Origin: Coralliovum pocilloporae
Lineage (GTDB): Bacteria > Pseudomonadota > Alphaproteobacteria > Rhizobiales > Cohaesibacteraceae
NCBI RefSeq assembly: GCF_030845175.1
Contig: NZ_CP132542.1
Location: forward strand, 3,259,501 to 3,323,500
DNA: 64,000 nucleotides
Direction: 5' to 3'
Both the position numbers and the translations under genes were made by a program. Below, piece after piece: positions 7,680 to 16,917 of this stretch (positions are counted from its first letter, which is position 1; every line of letters begins with the position of its first letter). Below the pieces are notes generated by a model that was not told the origin of the DNA, did not search any database, and saw only the letters and a list, made by a program, of their open reading frames with translations.

Positions 7680-9575
7680 TTAACCGATAATGCCACCGTC
7701 ATCGCGGTTGATTGCAATGACACAGGATTTCGGCGCACGGCTGCCACCATCCGGGAAGTGGCTGTCGCCTTTTTCGCCTGGATGCTGAATGCCGACAAAC
7801 AGGGTCTTCCGGTCCGGGCTCCAGGTGATGCCTGTCACTTCACATTCTTTCGGGCCAACCAGGAAACGTCGGATCTCACCGCTTGCGGGATCTCCAACCA
7901 GCATCTGGTTGTTGCCCATGCCAGCGAAATCGCCCTCATTGGAATATTTGCCGTCAGTCTGGATCCAGATCAGGCCGTTATTGTCGATGGCGAGACCATC
8001 CGGCGAGTTGAACATATTGTCCACATTGATGTTCTCTGACCCGGCATAGTCATCCTGATGAACGCTTGGATTCCCTGCAAGAACGAACAGATCCCAGGTA
8101 AAGTCTTTGCCCGTATGATCGCCATCTTTCGGTTTCCAGCGGACTATTTGGCCGTAATTGTTGCCTTCGCGCGGGTTCGGGCCACCAGCAGGGGTCTCGT
8201 CACCGCCTGCATTTGGTTTCTTGCCGCGGTTCTTGTTGTTTGTCAGGCAGCAATAGACTTCATTGCGCAGAGGATTAGCCGAGACCCACTCCGGGCGATC
8301 CATGGTGGTTGCGCCAACTTTGGAACCGGCCACACGGGCATAGATGCATACTTCAGCCTGAGTGGCGAAATCGGTTGTCTCCGGGTTCAGCTCCAGCCAT
8401 TCACCAGTTCCATCCTCATTGAACCTGGCAACGTGCAGGGTGCCATCTTCGAGAAGGTCTGAATTGTCGCCACCTTCTGCATATTTGCCTGAAGAAACGA
8501 ATTTGTAGAGGAATTCGCCGCGCTCATCATCGCCCATATAGACAACAATGTGACCGCTTCCATCCACAACAACTTCGGCATTTTCATGCTTGAAACGACC
8601 GAGGCCGGTCCGTTTCTTTGGCGTGCTTGTCGGATCAAGAGGATCGATCTCAACCACATAACCGGCGCGATGACACTCGTTCGGGTGTTTTGAGATATCG
8701 AAACGCTCGTCTGTCTTCGCCCAGGCATAGCCCCAGTCTTCGTTGCTGATGCCGTAACGGGTCATTTCTGCAGATGGCTTGTGTTCCGGATCACTGGAAG
8801 AGAAGTAACCGTTGAAGTTCTCCTCACAGGCCAGATAGGTGCCCCATGGCGTCCGGCCGTTGCCGCAGTTGTTCCAGGTACCGAGTGAACTCGTGCCGGA
8901 GTTGTCTGCTGTGGTTTTCATCAGATCATGTCCGGCCGCCGGTCCTGTGAGGATCATGGGAGTGTCCGGTGTGATACGGCGATTGTAGCGGGAATCTCTG
9001 ACGATTGACCACTGGCCATCCTGTTCGGCGATCTCGCACACTGTAACACCATGTGCAGCCTTGCCCTTGCGGACGTCATCATCTGTTTCGGGCAAACCGG
9101 TTTCACGATTGCCATAAATGATCGGGCGATTGGTGTATTCGTTGTTCACAGCAAGGATCGTGCGATCACCATCAGCAAAAACGGCCATGCCGTCATTATT
9201 GTCACCAAAAGCGCGTTCCTGGCTGGCGCCTGTGCCACGTGTTTCTTCATCAAATGGAACACTGTCTGACCAGAGGCCGTCACCCCATTTGGCAACAATC
9301 TGCCATCGATAACCGTTCGGTACTGTAACGGTATCCAGTGTGTTGGCGGCTACAGCGTCAAAGCCCAGCCTGCTGGCAGCGCGTGCGCTTGTGGGTGTCA
9401 GGGCCGTGCTGCCCATGACAAAGGCCGTCGCGCCAAAAGCAATGGCGCCGGACAGAAAACCGCGACGAGACATGCGGGCGTCCACAACGGCATCAAAATC
9501 TGTTTCTTCCGCGCGTGGGAAGCGTTGATCATCAAAATCGTCAAAAGACAATTCATGGGTATCACGATGTGTCAT
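7680..9575 (-). CDS. phoX: PhoX family alkaline phosphatase, Tat-exported
   Basis: Secreted calcium- and iron-dependent phosphomonoesterase of the PhoX/DUF839 family, which frees phosphate from organic esters in the periplasm or outside the cell; 631 aa. A twin-arginine signal SRRGFLSG lies near residue 36, followed by a hydrophobic stretch and an ARAAS cleavage region. Family features are visible: FGDNNDGMAVF, NNEYTNRP, TWNNCGNGRTPWGTYLACEEN, and NSPDGLAIDNNGLIWIQTDG. The upstream in-frame start at 9626 is less likely than ATG at 9575, which has an AGAGG ribosome site. A Pho-box-like sequence lies upstream. It is monocistronic with a terminator. Confidence 0.92.
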   Translation of the reverse strand: MTHRDTHELSFDDFDDQRFPRAEETDFDAVVDARMSRRGFLSGAIAFGATAFVMGSTALTPTSARAASRLGFDAVAANTLDTVTVPNGYRWQIVAKWGDGLWSDSVPFDEETRGTGASQERAFGDNNDGMAVFADGDRTILAVNNEYTNRPIIYGNRETGLPETDDDVRKGKAAHGVTVCEIAEQDGQWSIVRDSRYNRRITPDTPMILTGPAAGHDLMKTTADNSGTSSLGTWNNCGNGRTPWGTYLACEENFNGYFSSSDPEHKPSAEMTRYGISNEDWGYAWAKTDERFDISKHPNECHRAGYVVEIDPLDPTSTPKKRTGLGRFKHENAEVVVDGSGHIVVYMGDDERGEFLYKFVSSGKYAEGGDNSDLLEDGTLHVARFNEDGTGEWLELNPETTDFATQAEVCIYARVAGSKVGATTMDRPEWVSANPLRNEVYCCLTNNKNRGKKPNAGGDETPAGGPNPREGNNYGQIVRWKPKDGDHTGKDFTWDLFVLAGNPSVHQDDYAGSENINVDNMFNSPDGLAIDNNGLIWIQTDGKYSNEGDFAGMGNNQMLVGDPASGEIRRFLVGPKECEVTGITWSPDRKTLFVGIQHPGEKGDSHFPDGGSRAPKSCVIAINRDDGGIIG

Positions 9576-9647
9576 AACCAGGCCTCTGTTTATTTTAAGT
9601 TGTACGAAAAGTTCTCCCAATTCCATTCCTAGTCTTAGAAACGGATT

Positions 9648-9665
9648 GTATCAGCTCTGTGACAA
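9648..9665 (-). promoter_or_regulatory. Candidate Pho box
   Basis: On the minus strand the site reads TTGTCACAGAGCTGATAC, two imperfect CTGTCA-type direct repeats 11 bp apart. By eye 12 of 18 positions fit the PhoB consensus. It lies 73-90 bp before the phoX start. The phosphatase context supports it; the match alone is modest. Confidence 0.4.
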
Positions 9666-9773
9666 CCTGGAAGTGTTCAAAAAATATACGATCCTTGCAT
9701 GGCAGGTCTCTGCACAACCGGTCTTGAGCCAAGCGCGATTACAAATTTGATGAAGCCGAGAGAGGGGAAGGGA

Positions 9774-10505
9774 TCAGCGTGGTGCCCGCATGACCTTGTA
9801 GAACGCGTCAAAAAGATCATCCATCTCTTTGACTTTGACAAACAGCAGACGTCTTTCGTCATTGGCGGGGCGTTTTTTAACCTCTCCATTGACAAGCAAG
9901 GTCAGGGCCTGGGCTGCTTCGCTGTTTTTGTTGTTCCGCTTCATAAGGCCGGATACATCGGTCATCAGGTTCTTGATATCCCGTGCGGCCCAATAGTCGA
10001 CCGTGTCATTGTCGATATGAACGTCCTCATAGGCGGCAGAAATCTTGTTGACGATCCCGGCACCAATACGGGTTCTGATGTAATCTGCAAGAACCGTAGA
10101 CAGGGCATTTACCCAGTCCTGATCTGCATGCGGCCACTGGCCCGGGCAGACTGCGGAGTAAATATCGGACACGAAATAGTGGACCAGTTTCAGGAAGATT
10201 CCTTCCGCGTCACTTGGACAGTCCGGGATAGCCACACGACCATCCGGAAGTGGCATATCACCGGCCTGAGCCAGAGTAGCCGCCGAGCAGGTCCGGAAAC
10301 TGTTCTCATAAATGGGCGAAAAAATACCATCCGCTTTCAGGAAGGCCTTGGCAAAATCATGAATTTCTGAATGGCTGAGGGAGCCCGTACGTGCCCTGGC
10401 TTCGCGCTCAAGAGCGTCGAAGATAACTTCCGCAATCCGCCTGCCGATCATCGCACAATGATGCTGGCCCGGCTTGCTGAAATCTGGTTCCGCCTGTTCG
10501 CTCAT
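9774..10505 (-). CDS. Hypothetical protein, 243 aa
   Basis: I do not recognise this protein. It is a soluble, mostly helical, acidic-to-neutral sequence without signal peptide or membrane segment. It has five Cys residues (CAM, RTCSA, PDCPSD, AVCPGQ) spread through the first 130 residues and a charged C-terminus. An AGGG element precedes the ATG at 10505, and length and codon use look like those of a real gene. It is monocistronic between phoX and glnA, reading the same way as both, but the glnA terminator at 10661-10690 separates it from glnA. No function is proposed. Confidence 0.7.
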   Translation of the reverse strand: MSEQAEPDFSKPGQHHCAMIGRRIAEVIFDALEREARARTGSLSHSEIHDFAKAFLKADGIFSPIYENSFRTCSAATLAQAGDMPLPDGRVAIPDCPSDAEGIFLKLVHYFVSDIYSAVCPGQWPHADQDWVNALSTVLADYIRTRIGAGIVNKISAAYEDVHIDNDTVDYWAARDIKNLMTDVSGLMKRNNKNSEAAQALTLLVNGEVKKRPANDERRLLFVKVKEMDDLFDAFYKVMRAPR

Positions 10506-10660
10506 ATCCCTGAGCCCTTAATTCCATTCAGGTTAAATGAGATTAGCCGGAAAACGTTAATAATCTGCACACAAGGTAATTTGTTAAGATTGGCCTAATG
10601 AATGCGTCAAATATGTTGCGATGGACTGTGTCTAAATAACGCGCACTCTCGTCAAGGTAG

Positions 10661-10690
10661 AAAAAAGGCGCCGGTTAAAGGCGCCTTCTT
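10661..10690 (-). terminator. Rho-independent terminator of glnBA
   Basis: Minus-strand stem AAGGCGCC / GGCGCCTT (10665-10672 with 10680-10687) followed in the minus direction by a T run (A tract 10661-10666). It sits 25 bp after the glnA stop. Confidence 0.88.
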
Positions 10691-10713
10691 CCAATAGTAC
10701 TGTGTCTAGAATT

Positions 10714-12123
10714 TTAGACGGAGTAGTACATGTCGTATTCGACCGGATGCGGGGTCATTTCGTATCGGATGTTTTCTTCCATCTTCAGCTCGACATAGGC
10801 ATCGATCTGATCATCATCGAACACACCACCGGCTTTCAGGAAGTCACGATCTTCGCTGACAGCTTCCAGAGCCTCACGCAGCGAGCCACAAACTGTCGGG
10901 ATTTCCTTCAGTTCTTCTGCTGGCAGGTCGTAGAGGTTCTTGTCCATGGCATCGCCAGGGTGAATCTTGTTCTTGATGCCGTCGAGGCCAGCCATCAGCA
11001 TGGCAGAGAAACAGAGATACGGGTTTGCGGTCGGATCCGGGAAGCGGATTTCGATGCGCTTTGCTTTCGGCGAGCTGGTGAACGGGATACGGCAGGATGC
11101 GGAGCGGTTGCTTGCAGAGTAAGCCAGCAGAACCGGAGCTTCATAACCTGGGACCAGACGCTTGTAAGAGTTGGTAGACGGGTTGGTGAATGCGTTCAGT
11201 GCTTTGGCGTGCTTCAGAATGCCGCCGATGTAGTAGAGGCAGTCTTCTGACAGGTCGGCATACTGGTTGCCAGCAAAGGCCGGGTTGCCGTCTTTCCAGA
11301 CAGACTGGTGAACGTGCATGCCAGAGCCGTTGTCACCGAAGACCGGCTTCGGCATGAAGGTTGCCGTTTTGCCGTAAGCATTGGCGACCTGATGAATGAC
11401 GTACTTGTAGATCTGTGTCTGGTCAGCCATGCGGGTGAGGGTGTTGAAGATGATGGCCAGCTCGTGCTGAGCTGCAGCAACTTCGTGGTGATGCTTGTCG
11501 ATGCCAACACCCATGTCGCCCATGACGCTGAGCATTTCGCCACGGATGTCCTGAGCGGAGTCAACTGGCGGGACCGGGAAGTAACCACCCTTCATGCGAG
11601 GACGGTGGCCGAGGTTGCCGGATTCATAAGCAGCACTCGTGTTGATTGGCAGCTCATCCTGGTTGACCATAAAGCCCGTGTCATACGGCTCGGTGGAGAA
11701 GCGAACATCATCAAACAGGAAGAATTCCGGCTCCGGGCCGAAATAGGCTGTGTCACCAATGCCGGTTGACTTCAGATAGGCTTCAGCTTTCTTTGCGGTC
11801 ATGCGCGGGTCACGGCTGTAGCCTTCACCAGTGCTTGGCTCAAGAATGTCGCAGAAGATAGCCATGGTGGACTGTGCGAAGAACGGATCCATGTGGGCTG
11901 TTTCCGGATCCAGCATCAGCAGCATGTCGGACTCGTTGATGGCTTTCCAGCCAGCAATGGAAGAGCCGTCAAACAGAACGCCATCAGCAAACATATCTTC
12001 ATTGACGGAGTTGGTGTGCATGGTCACATGCTGCATCTTGCCGCGCGGGTCGGTAAAGCGCAGGTCAAGATATTTGATGTCGTTGTCCTTGAGCTGCTTC
12101 AGCACGTCATTTGCTGTGGTCAT
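10714..12123 (-). CDS. glnA: Glutamine synthetase, type I
   Basis: ATP-dependent condensation of ammonium and glutamate, the entry point of nitrogen assimilation; dodecameric and cytosolic. The 469-aa length is standard for GSI-beta. Visible signatures are FDGSSIAGW near residue 50, the metal/ATP region [25 protein letters not shown], and [17 protein letters not shown]. The adenylylation loop [10 protein letters not shown] is present with its Tyr, so GlnE-type control is likely. It lies downstream of glnB with a 68-bp gap holding a stem-loop, and behind a sigma-54 promoter. Confidence 0.98.
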   Translation of the reverse strand: MTTANDVLKQLKDNDIKYLDLRFTDPRGKMQHVTMHTNSVNEDMFADGVLFDGSSIAGWKAINESDMLLMLDPETAHMDPFFAQSTMAIFCDILEPSTGEGYSRDPRMTAKKAEAYLKSTGIGDTAYFGPEPEFFLFDDVRFSTEPYDTGFMVNQDELPINTSAAYESGNLGHRPRMKGGYFPVPPVDSAQDIRGEMLSVMGDMGVGIDKHHHEVAAAQHELAIIFNTLTRMADQTQIYKYVIHQVANAYGKTATFMPKPVFGDNGSGMHVHQSVWKDGNPAFAGNQYADLSEDCLYYIGGILKHAKALNAFTNPSTNSYKRLVPGYEAPVLLAYSASNRSASCRIPFTSSPKAKRIEIRFPDPTANPYLCFSAMLMAGLDGIKNKIHPGDAMDKNLYDLPAEELKEIPTVCGSLREALEAVSEDRDFLKAGGVFDDDQIDAYVELKMEENIRYEMTPHPVEYDMYYSV

Positions 12124-12164
12124 CTCTGATGTCCTTTTAAGACTTGTTACGTTGAAACAAACAG

Positions 12165-12183
12165 ATCGGCAGGGCTTGCCGAT
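12165..12183 (-). other. Intercistronic stem-loop between glnB and glnA
   Basis: ATCGGCA (12165-12171) and TGCCGAT (12177-12183) make a perfect 7-bp stem with a 5-base loop in the glnB-glnA gap. No T run follows in the direction of transcription, so it is more likely a processing or stability element than a full terminator. Confidence 0.5.
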
Positions 12184-12191
12184 TTGGGAGG

Positions 12192-12557
<366 letters not shown>

Positions 12558-12592
12558 CTACCGTGGTGGTTCGGGAATCTCGACAACCTTTA

Positions 12593-12610
12593 AAGCACGA
12601 AGCGTGCCAA
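12593..12610 (-). promoter_or_regulatory. Sigma-54 promoter of glnBA
   Basis: The minus strand reads TTGGCACGCTTCGTGCTT. The -24 GG and -12 GC are separated by exactly ten bases and the -24 element TTGGCACG is a perfect match. It is 63-80 bp before the glnB ATG. Sigma-54/NtrC control of glnBA is established in related alphaproteobacteria. Confidence 0.82.
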
Positions 12611-12693
12611 GTGTACCTGGCTGTTCGGTTCAGCAGAAAACGCGGAAAGCATCGCCACAATAAGCGCGGTAAAATCAAGTCGTCAGATGCGAA

Positions 12694-12712
12694 ATGCCTA
12701 AAAAATAGGCAT
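12694..12712. promoter_or_regulatory. Candidate NtrC-type enhancer dyad
   Basis: ATGCCTA (12694-12700), AAAAA, TAGGCAT (12706-12712): a perfect dyad of 19 bp. The outer TGC...GCA and 5-bp spacer match the geometry of NtrC sites, though the inner bases differ from the usual consensus. Its centre lies about 100 bp upstream of the sigma-54 element, the right distance for an enhancer. Confidence 0.45.
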
Positions 12713-12886
12713 GTGCCGCAAAAACAGACAGTGGGGCATTTTTACCCTTAAAGTACCGGACCTTTAACCTGAATTGCCGGTAGGTCTGCAAAGCACGCCG
12801 TTAGGTGCATCACAAGGCAGGTGCAACTGCTATGTGAACTTGGTATAGAGAGGAAGCCTTTGTACAGCGTAGCAGGTTCTTTCTTT

Positions 12887-14437
12887 ATGCGTTCTTCCTT
12901 TCTTTCAACAGAGACAATCCTGCTGACACCCGGTGAGATGAACAGGGCAGACGCTCTGACGATCGATGCTGGAACCCCCGGTATTGATCTGATGGAGCGG
13001 GCAGGACAGGCCATTGCCGATACCGTTGAATCTCTCGGTCCTCAGACTGGCGGGTCTGTTCTGGTTTGCTGTGGCGGCGGCAACAATGGTGGTGATGGTT
13101 ATGTGGTGGCCCGGCTGCTGAAGGAAACAGGCTGGTCTGTTACCCTTTGCACAAGCGTTGAGCCCGCAAAGCTTAAGGGGGATGCGGCACTTGCCGCAAA
13201 AGCCTGGACAGGCGATGTGCTGACACCGGATCAGATAGCGCCTGAGGCTTATGGTGTTGTGATTGATGCCTTGCTTGGGGCCGGGCTGGACCGGGATGTC
13301 ACAGGACCTCTGGCGGATCTGATAGGGGCAATTAATAACGCCCGTCAAAACCATGGCGCAAAAGTCATTGCCGTTGACCTGCCCAGTGGCATTGACGGGG
13401 GCACGGGGCTCTGTCGGGGCATTGCGGTTGAGGCCGATATTACAGTCACGTTCTATCGCAAGAAGCCCGGTCATTGCCTGTTTCCAGGGCGAGGGCATTG
13501 CGGGAAAATAGACGTCGCCGATATCGGCATCAGCGATGATGTTCTAAGTGCAGTCGCCCCCTCCATTGCTGAGAACAGACCTGGTGTTTTCCCAAATCCT
13601 GCCAATCTGACAACGCATGATACGCACAAATACAAACGCGGCCATGTGATGGTCACCAGCGGCCCGATGATCAGAACAGGAGCCGCTCGCCTTGCCGCAG
13701 AAGCTGCATTGCGGAGCGGGGCCGGACTGGTCACTGTGGCAAGTCCGCTGGATGCCCTCATGGTCCATGCCGCACATCTGACTGCTGTTATGATCAGGCA
13801 AGTTGATGAAGCTGACGAGCTTCGCAGAACCCTTGCGGACGGAAAGTGTACGGCTCTCGTTGTCGGACCTGCCAATGGGGTTGGGGAAGAGACCCGGGCC
13901 AGGGTCGCCGTGGGTCTTATGAGCGGGCTACCGGTTATTCTGGATGCTGATGCACTGACCAGCTTTGAACGTGAGCCGGATTGTCTTTTTGAGGCTTGTG
14001 AAACCGCGCTAACGCTCTCGGATATATCCGAAGCCTCAGTTGTGATGACGCCTCACGAAGGAGAGTTTCGCCGTCTTTTTCCTGACCTTGCTTTACGCCT
14101 TGGCTCAAAAGGGCGGGTTGACTGCGTGCGGGAAGCGGCGGAACGCGCCTCAGCCGTGATCGTTCTGAAAGGACCGGATACCGTTATTGCTGCTCCTGAT
14201 GGTCGCACCGCCATCAACACCAATGCGCCGCGCTGGTTGGCTACCGCTGGGTCTGGAGATGTCCTGGCTGGGATAATCGCAGGCGTTGCGGCTCAGGGAC
14301 TGTCAGTGTTTGAAGCCGCCTGTGCAGGTGTCTGGCTTCATGGTGAAGCGGGCAATGAGGCCAGCTGTGGTCTGACAGCAGAAGATCTGGCAAGGGCTGT
14401 GAGCACAATTATGCGCAGGCTTTCAGACGACGGCTGA
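12887..14437 (+). CDS. nnrDE: Bifunctional NAD(P)H-hydrate epimerase / ADP-dependent dehydratase
   Basis: Repairs hydrated NAD(P)H: the N-terminal YjeF_N (NnrE) domain epimerises R/S hydrates and the C-terminal ribokinase-like (NnrD) domain dehydrates S-NAD(P)HX. The N-domain shows LLTPGEMNRADAL, MERAGQAIAD, CGGGNNGGDGYVVARLL and AVDLPSGIDGGTG. The C-domain starts near residue 230 with HKYKRGHVMVTSG and has the ATP/substrate motifs VVMTPHEGEF, VLKGPDTVIA and ATAGSGDVLAGIIAG. The frame is open from 12821, but ATG at 12887 gives a normal N-terminus (516 aa). Divergence from glnB is conserved in many alphaproteobacteria. Confidence 0.93.
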   Translation: MRSSFLSTETILLTPGEMNRADALTIDAGTPGIDLMERAGQAIADTVESLGPQTGGSVLVCCGGGNNGGDGYVVARLLKETGWSVTLCTSVEPAKLKGDAALAAKAWTGDVLTPDQIAPEAYGVVIDALLGAGLDRDVTGPLADLIGAINNARQNHGAKVIAVDLPSGIDGGTGLCRGIAVEADITVTFYRKKPGHCLFPGRGHCGKIDVADIGISDDVLSAVAPSIAENRPGVFPNPANLTTHDTHKYKRGHVMVTSGPMIRTGAARLAAEAALRSGAGLVTVASPLDALMVHAAHLTAVMIRQVDEADELRRTLADGKCTALVVGPANGVGEETRARVAVGLMSGLPVILDADALTSFEREPDCLFEACETALTLSDISEASVVMTPHEGEFRRLFPDLALRLGSKGRVDCVREAAERASAVIVLKGPDTVIAAPDGRTAINTNAPRWLATAGSGDVLAGIIAGVAAQGLSVFEAACAGVWLHGEAGNEASCGLTAEDLARAVSTIMRRLSDDG

Positions 14438-14441
14438 TTCC

Positions 14442-14571
14442 TTAGGGTCAAAACTCATTGCTGACGTCCATTCTGCGATAGTCATTTTTTCGTCCGGCAC
14501 GGCGAAGGTCCGCAGGAAACCTTCCGGTTTTCAAGGACCTCCAACAAAGCCGGGTAGTAAAATGACCCTAA
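14442..14571. repeat. 130-bp element bounded by 9-bp inverted repeats
   Basis: TTAGGGTCA (14442-14450) and its exact complement TGACCCTAA (14563-14571) bound a non-coding stretch that starts 5 bp after nnrDE and holds GGTCC and GGACC internal pairings. The left end recurs near 60146 with 21 of 23 bases the same. It looks like a MITE or REP-like repeat. Confidence 0.55.
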
Positions 14572-14647
14572 AATTCGAATGAAATGGATAAGTCATTGGT
14601 TACGCGGAAACGATGTTCAGCGGCATTTTCCCGATGATTTTGCTATA

Positions 14648-14757
14648 CTGAAGCGTGCTGCACCAAGGTAGGAACCGGTTTGGTGAAAACAACTCGCTTC
14701 AGCAAAAGCGGTGAGCATGTTGCACGAATTCCATTGAACGCAACCTTGCTCGCGCAA
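14648..14757. repeat. Dispersed palindromic repeat, copy B
   Basis: Aligns with 7094-7200. It has the outer pair GAAGCG (14650-14655) / CGCTTC (14695-14700) and the inner pair CACCAA (14661-14666) / TTGGTG (14680-14685), around the shared GGAACCGGTTTGG core. Relative to copy A one base pair of the inner stem changed on both arms. Confidence 0.7.
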
Positions 14758-14796
14758 CCTGAACTGATGACGTAGAGAAGCAAGGCAGGTGTGCGA

Positions 14797-14943
14797 ATGT
14801 TCCAACTGTTTATCATTCTGACCATCGGTTTAGCCGGGGTCTATTATGTGGATCCGACAATCCTTCCCGCGGATGTTCCGGTTCCTGGCCTTCTGTTTGG
14901 CTGGGCGACGGTTCTTCTGATCTGGATACTCAGGCGCATCTGA
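14797..14943 (+). CDS. Small membrane protein, 48 aa
   Basis: Short frame MFQLFIILTIGLAGVYYVD... ending IWILRRI. It has two hydrophobic segments (about residues 2-18 and 30-45) separated by an acidic and Pro-rich turn, with positive charges only at the C-terminus, as in a small two-pass membrane protein. A GGCAGG element lies 8-10 bases ahead of the ATG, and a GTG two codons upstream is an alternative start. I do not know a named family. It sits alone between the repeat and tRNA-Leu. Confidence 0.55.
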   Translation: MFQLFIILTIGLAGVYYVDPTILPADVPVPGLLFGWATVLLIWILRRI

Positions 14944-14994
14944 GACGCTTCATCCACAAGGAGAACAAACGCAGGCAGCCAAATGAGTTTTCCC

Positions 14995-15022
14995 TTGCGT
15001 TCCCGAATGTCAGTGCTATAGA
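14995..15022 (+). promoter_or_regulatory. Promoter of tRNA-Leu
   Basis: TTGCGT (14995-15000), 16-bp spacer, TATAGA (15017-15022), about 35 nt before the mature tRNA 5' end. Confidence 0.55.
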
Positions 15023-15056
15023 AGCCACGCTCTGCCGGTTTTACCGGAAGACATGT

Positions 15057-15141
15057 GCGGGTGTGGCGGAATTGGCAGACGCACTGGATTTAGGTTCCAG
15101 CGCCGCAAGGCGTGGGGGTTCAAGTCCCTCCACCCGCACCA
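15057..15141 (+). tRNA. tRNA-Leu (anticodon UAG)
   Basis: An 85-nt class II tRNA. Acceptor stem GCGGGTG pairs with CACCCGC, discriminator A, CCA encoded. The anticodon stem CTGGA/TCCAG frames loop TTTAGGT with anticodon TAG. A variable arm GCGCCGCAAGGCGT and TTCAAGTC T-loop are present. A T5 run directly after CCA may end transcription. Confidence 0.96.
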
Positions 15142-15188
15142 TTTTTCTGCTCATTGACACGGTTACCCCGAAGCATAACAGCTTTTGA

Positions 15189-15797
15189 TCAAAGTCCGCC
15201 GATTGTCTTTAGCTCAGTAATTATTTCACTGCCTCCAAGCCCGGATCTTATATCTGTAAAAATAACCGGCTTACCCTTTCTCTGCTTGTCCGCATCACGA
15301 CGCATAACGTCTATGGAAACGCCCACGTGAGGGGCGAGGCTGGTTTTGTTTACGATGAGCAGATCGGATCTCGTGATTCCTGGGCCTCCTTTACGTGGAA
15401 TCTCTTCCCCCATTGCAACATCAATCACATAGATGGTTATGTCAGCCAGTTCTGGACTAAAGGTTGCAGCAAGATTGTCCCCGCCGCTTTCAATAAGAAT
15501 TAGCTCCAGATCGGGGAACGCCTCGTTCAGGTCATCAATTGCGGCGAGATTGATAGACGCGTCTTCGCGAATGGCCGTGTGAGGACATCCCCCGGTTTCA
15601 ACGCCTCGGACCCGGTCGAGTGGTAAAACCTGTTTCCGCATCAGATACTCAGCATCTTCTGATGTGTAGATATCATTAGTAATCACGGCCATGGAATGAT
15701 CTGAGGCCATAGCCTTGCAGAGATATTCGGTAAGGGTCGTCTTGCCTGCGCCAACCGGACCGCCAATCCCAACGCGCAAGGGGCCATTTGTTTTCAT
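15189..15797 (-). CDS. ureG: Urease accessory GTPase UreG
   Basis: SIMIBI-class GTPase that drives nickel delivery to apo-urease within the UreD-UreF-UreG complex. The 202-aa length is standard. The P-loop [13 protein letters not shown] is at about residues 12-24, the metal-binding CPH of [13 protein letters not shown] near residues 70-75, the switch region ESGGDN near 105, and [10 protein letters not shown] near 150 for guanine recognition. The start overlaps the ureF stop by 4 nt (ATGA), implying translational coupling. It is last gene of the urea operon; no clear terminator is seen before the convergent tRNA-Leu. Confidence 0.97.
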   Translation of the reverse strand: MKTNGPLRVGIGGPVGAGKTTLTEYLCKAMASDHSMAVITNDIYTSEDAEYLMRKQVLPLDRVRGVETGGCPHTAIREDASINLAAIDDLNEAFPDLELILIESGGDNLAATFSPELADITIYVIDVAMGEEIPRKGGPGITRSDLLIVNKTSLAPHVGVSIDVMRRDADKQRKGKPVIFTDIRSGLGGSEIITELKTIGGL

Positions 15798-16438
15798 GTC
15801 CGATAAATCCTTGTCGTCATGGTTTCGTGTTTCATGGAGGCCAGGTCAGCCAGAAAACAGATCCCGCCCAGATCGTTAAGGCTGGCGGTCAGAGCCTGAT
15901 GTGAAATCCGGTCAATCCGGTCAAACAACGAGGCCAGCACTTTCTGGCCATCGGTTTGCCCTATGGGGACATGGCGCACGCCAGCCGCAATAATATTGGC
16001 GATAAAGCCATGCAGATAGAGTGGGAGAAGAGTATCCAGTGGAATACTCTGCTGGGCTGCTGCCTGACCTATGCAGACGGGCAATGGTGCGGGATCAAGC
16101 TCGAGACCCCAAACCTCATGTGTGACTTTGGCAAACGCAGTCCCCTGCGCCATGGTTTCCAGATGCAACTCGCGGCTGGCGGACAGAGCCTCGGTCAGTC
16201 TGGCCAGTTCTTTCAACTCTCTTGATGATCTCGCGCGAAAGGCGTGGCAAAGCAGTATCGCATCATTCCAGCCGCTTCCGCGCTCAAGAATATCAGTGAG
16301 CCAGAGGCGTAGTTCTTCGCCATTACGGACATTTTCAGCCTCAATGGCATACTCAAGACCATGGCTGTAAGAGAAGGCCCCGATGGGATAGCTCGGGGAC
16401 AGCCATGCCATCAGCTGATGTAATGCCTGATCAGACAT
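15794..16438 (-). CDS. ureF: Urease accessory protein UreF
   Basis: Helical nickel-insertion factor that bridges UreD-urease and UreG; 214 aa. Typical opening [25 protein letters not shown] at residues 8-32, later [13 protein letters not shown] and the all-helical C-terminal half with [18 protein letters not shown]. It overlaps ureG by 4 nt and is 20 bp behind ureE. Confidence 0.95.
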   Translation of the reverse strand: MSDQALHQLMAWLSPSYPIGAFSYSHGLEYAIEAENVRNGEELRLWLTDILERGSGWNDAILLCHAFRARSSRELKELARLTEALSASRELHLETMAQGTAFAKVTHEVWGLELDPAPLPVCIGQAAAQQSIPLDTLLPLYLHGFIANIIAAGVRHVPIGQTDGQKVLASLFDRIDRISHQALTASLNDLGGICFLADLASMKHETMTTRIYRT

Positions 16439-16458
16439 GGTATGTCTCGCAAAGTTTC

Positions 16459-16905
16459 CTAGTGCTCATGGCTGTGTGTTCTTCCCTGACCATAAGCTCC
16501 ACCTTCCGGGTTGAAGGGAGCATCCAGAAACTCGACATCCGTTCCCAGTTTGACAAGCATCTCTGCGATGACGTGATCATGCCGCAGGATCAGATGATCC
16601 GGGTGGATTTCACAAGGCAGGTGCCGATTGCCAATATGCCAGGCAGTGCGGATCAGGTGATGTTTGTCTCTGGCTGTGGCTTTCATCAAGCGTTCGGGGG
16701 CAGCTTTTACCCTGATGTGGCGACCATCTTCCAATAGAAGATCATCACCGTCACGCAGTTCAGTGGCCTGTGGGAGATCCAGAAGAAAAGCCAATCCATT
16801 GTCGCAGGTAAGAGCGATCCGCCGACGAAACCGATCATCATAACTGAGGGTGACGATACCTGACGGACTCTCGTGTCGTTGGCTGACATGTGTTGCTCTA
16901 ATCAT
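16459..16905 (-). CDS. ureE: Urease accessory nickel chaperone UreE
   Basis: Dimeric metallochaperone that supplies Ni(II) to the urease maturation complex; 148 aa. The N-terminal peptide-binding domain has LTCDNGLAFLLDLPQATELRDGD. The C-terminal metal-binding domain has WHIGNRHLPCEI and LILRHDHVIAEML with the conserved His. It ends in a short His-containing tail (GRTHSHEH) that could bind extra nickel; this is shorter than the poly-His tails of enterobacterial UreE. Confidence 0.94.
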   Translation of the reverse strand: MIRATHVSQRHESPSGIVTLSYDDRFRRRIALTCDNGLAFLLDLPQATELRDGDDLLLEDGRHIRVKAAPERLMKATARDKHHLIRTAWHIGNRHLPCEIHPDHLILRHDHVIAEMLVKLGTDVEFLDAPFNPEGGAYGQGRTHSHEH

Positions 16906-16917
16906 AGTTTCATCCTG

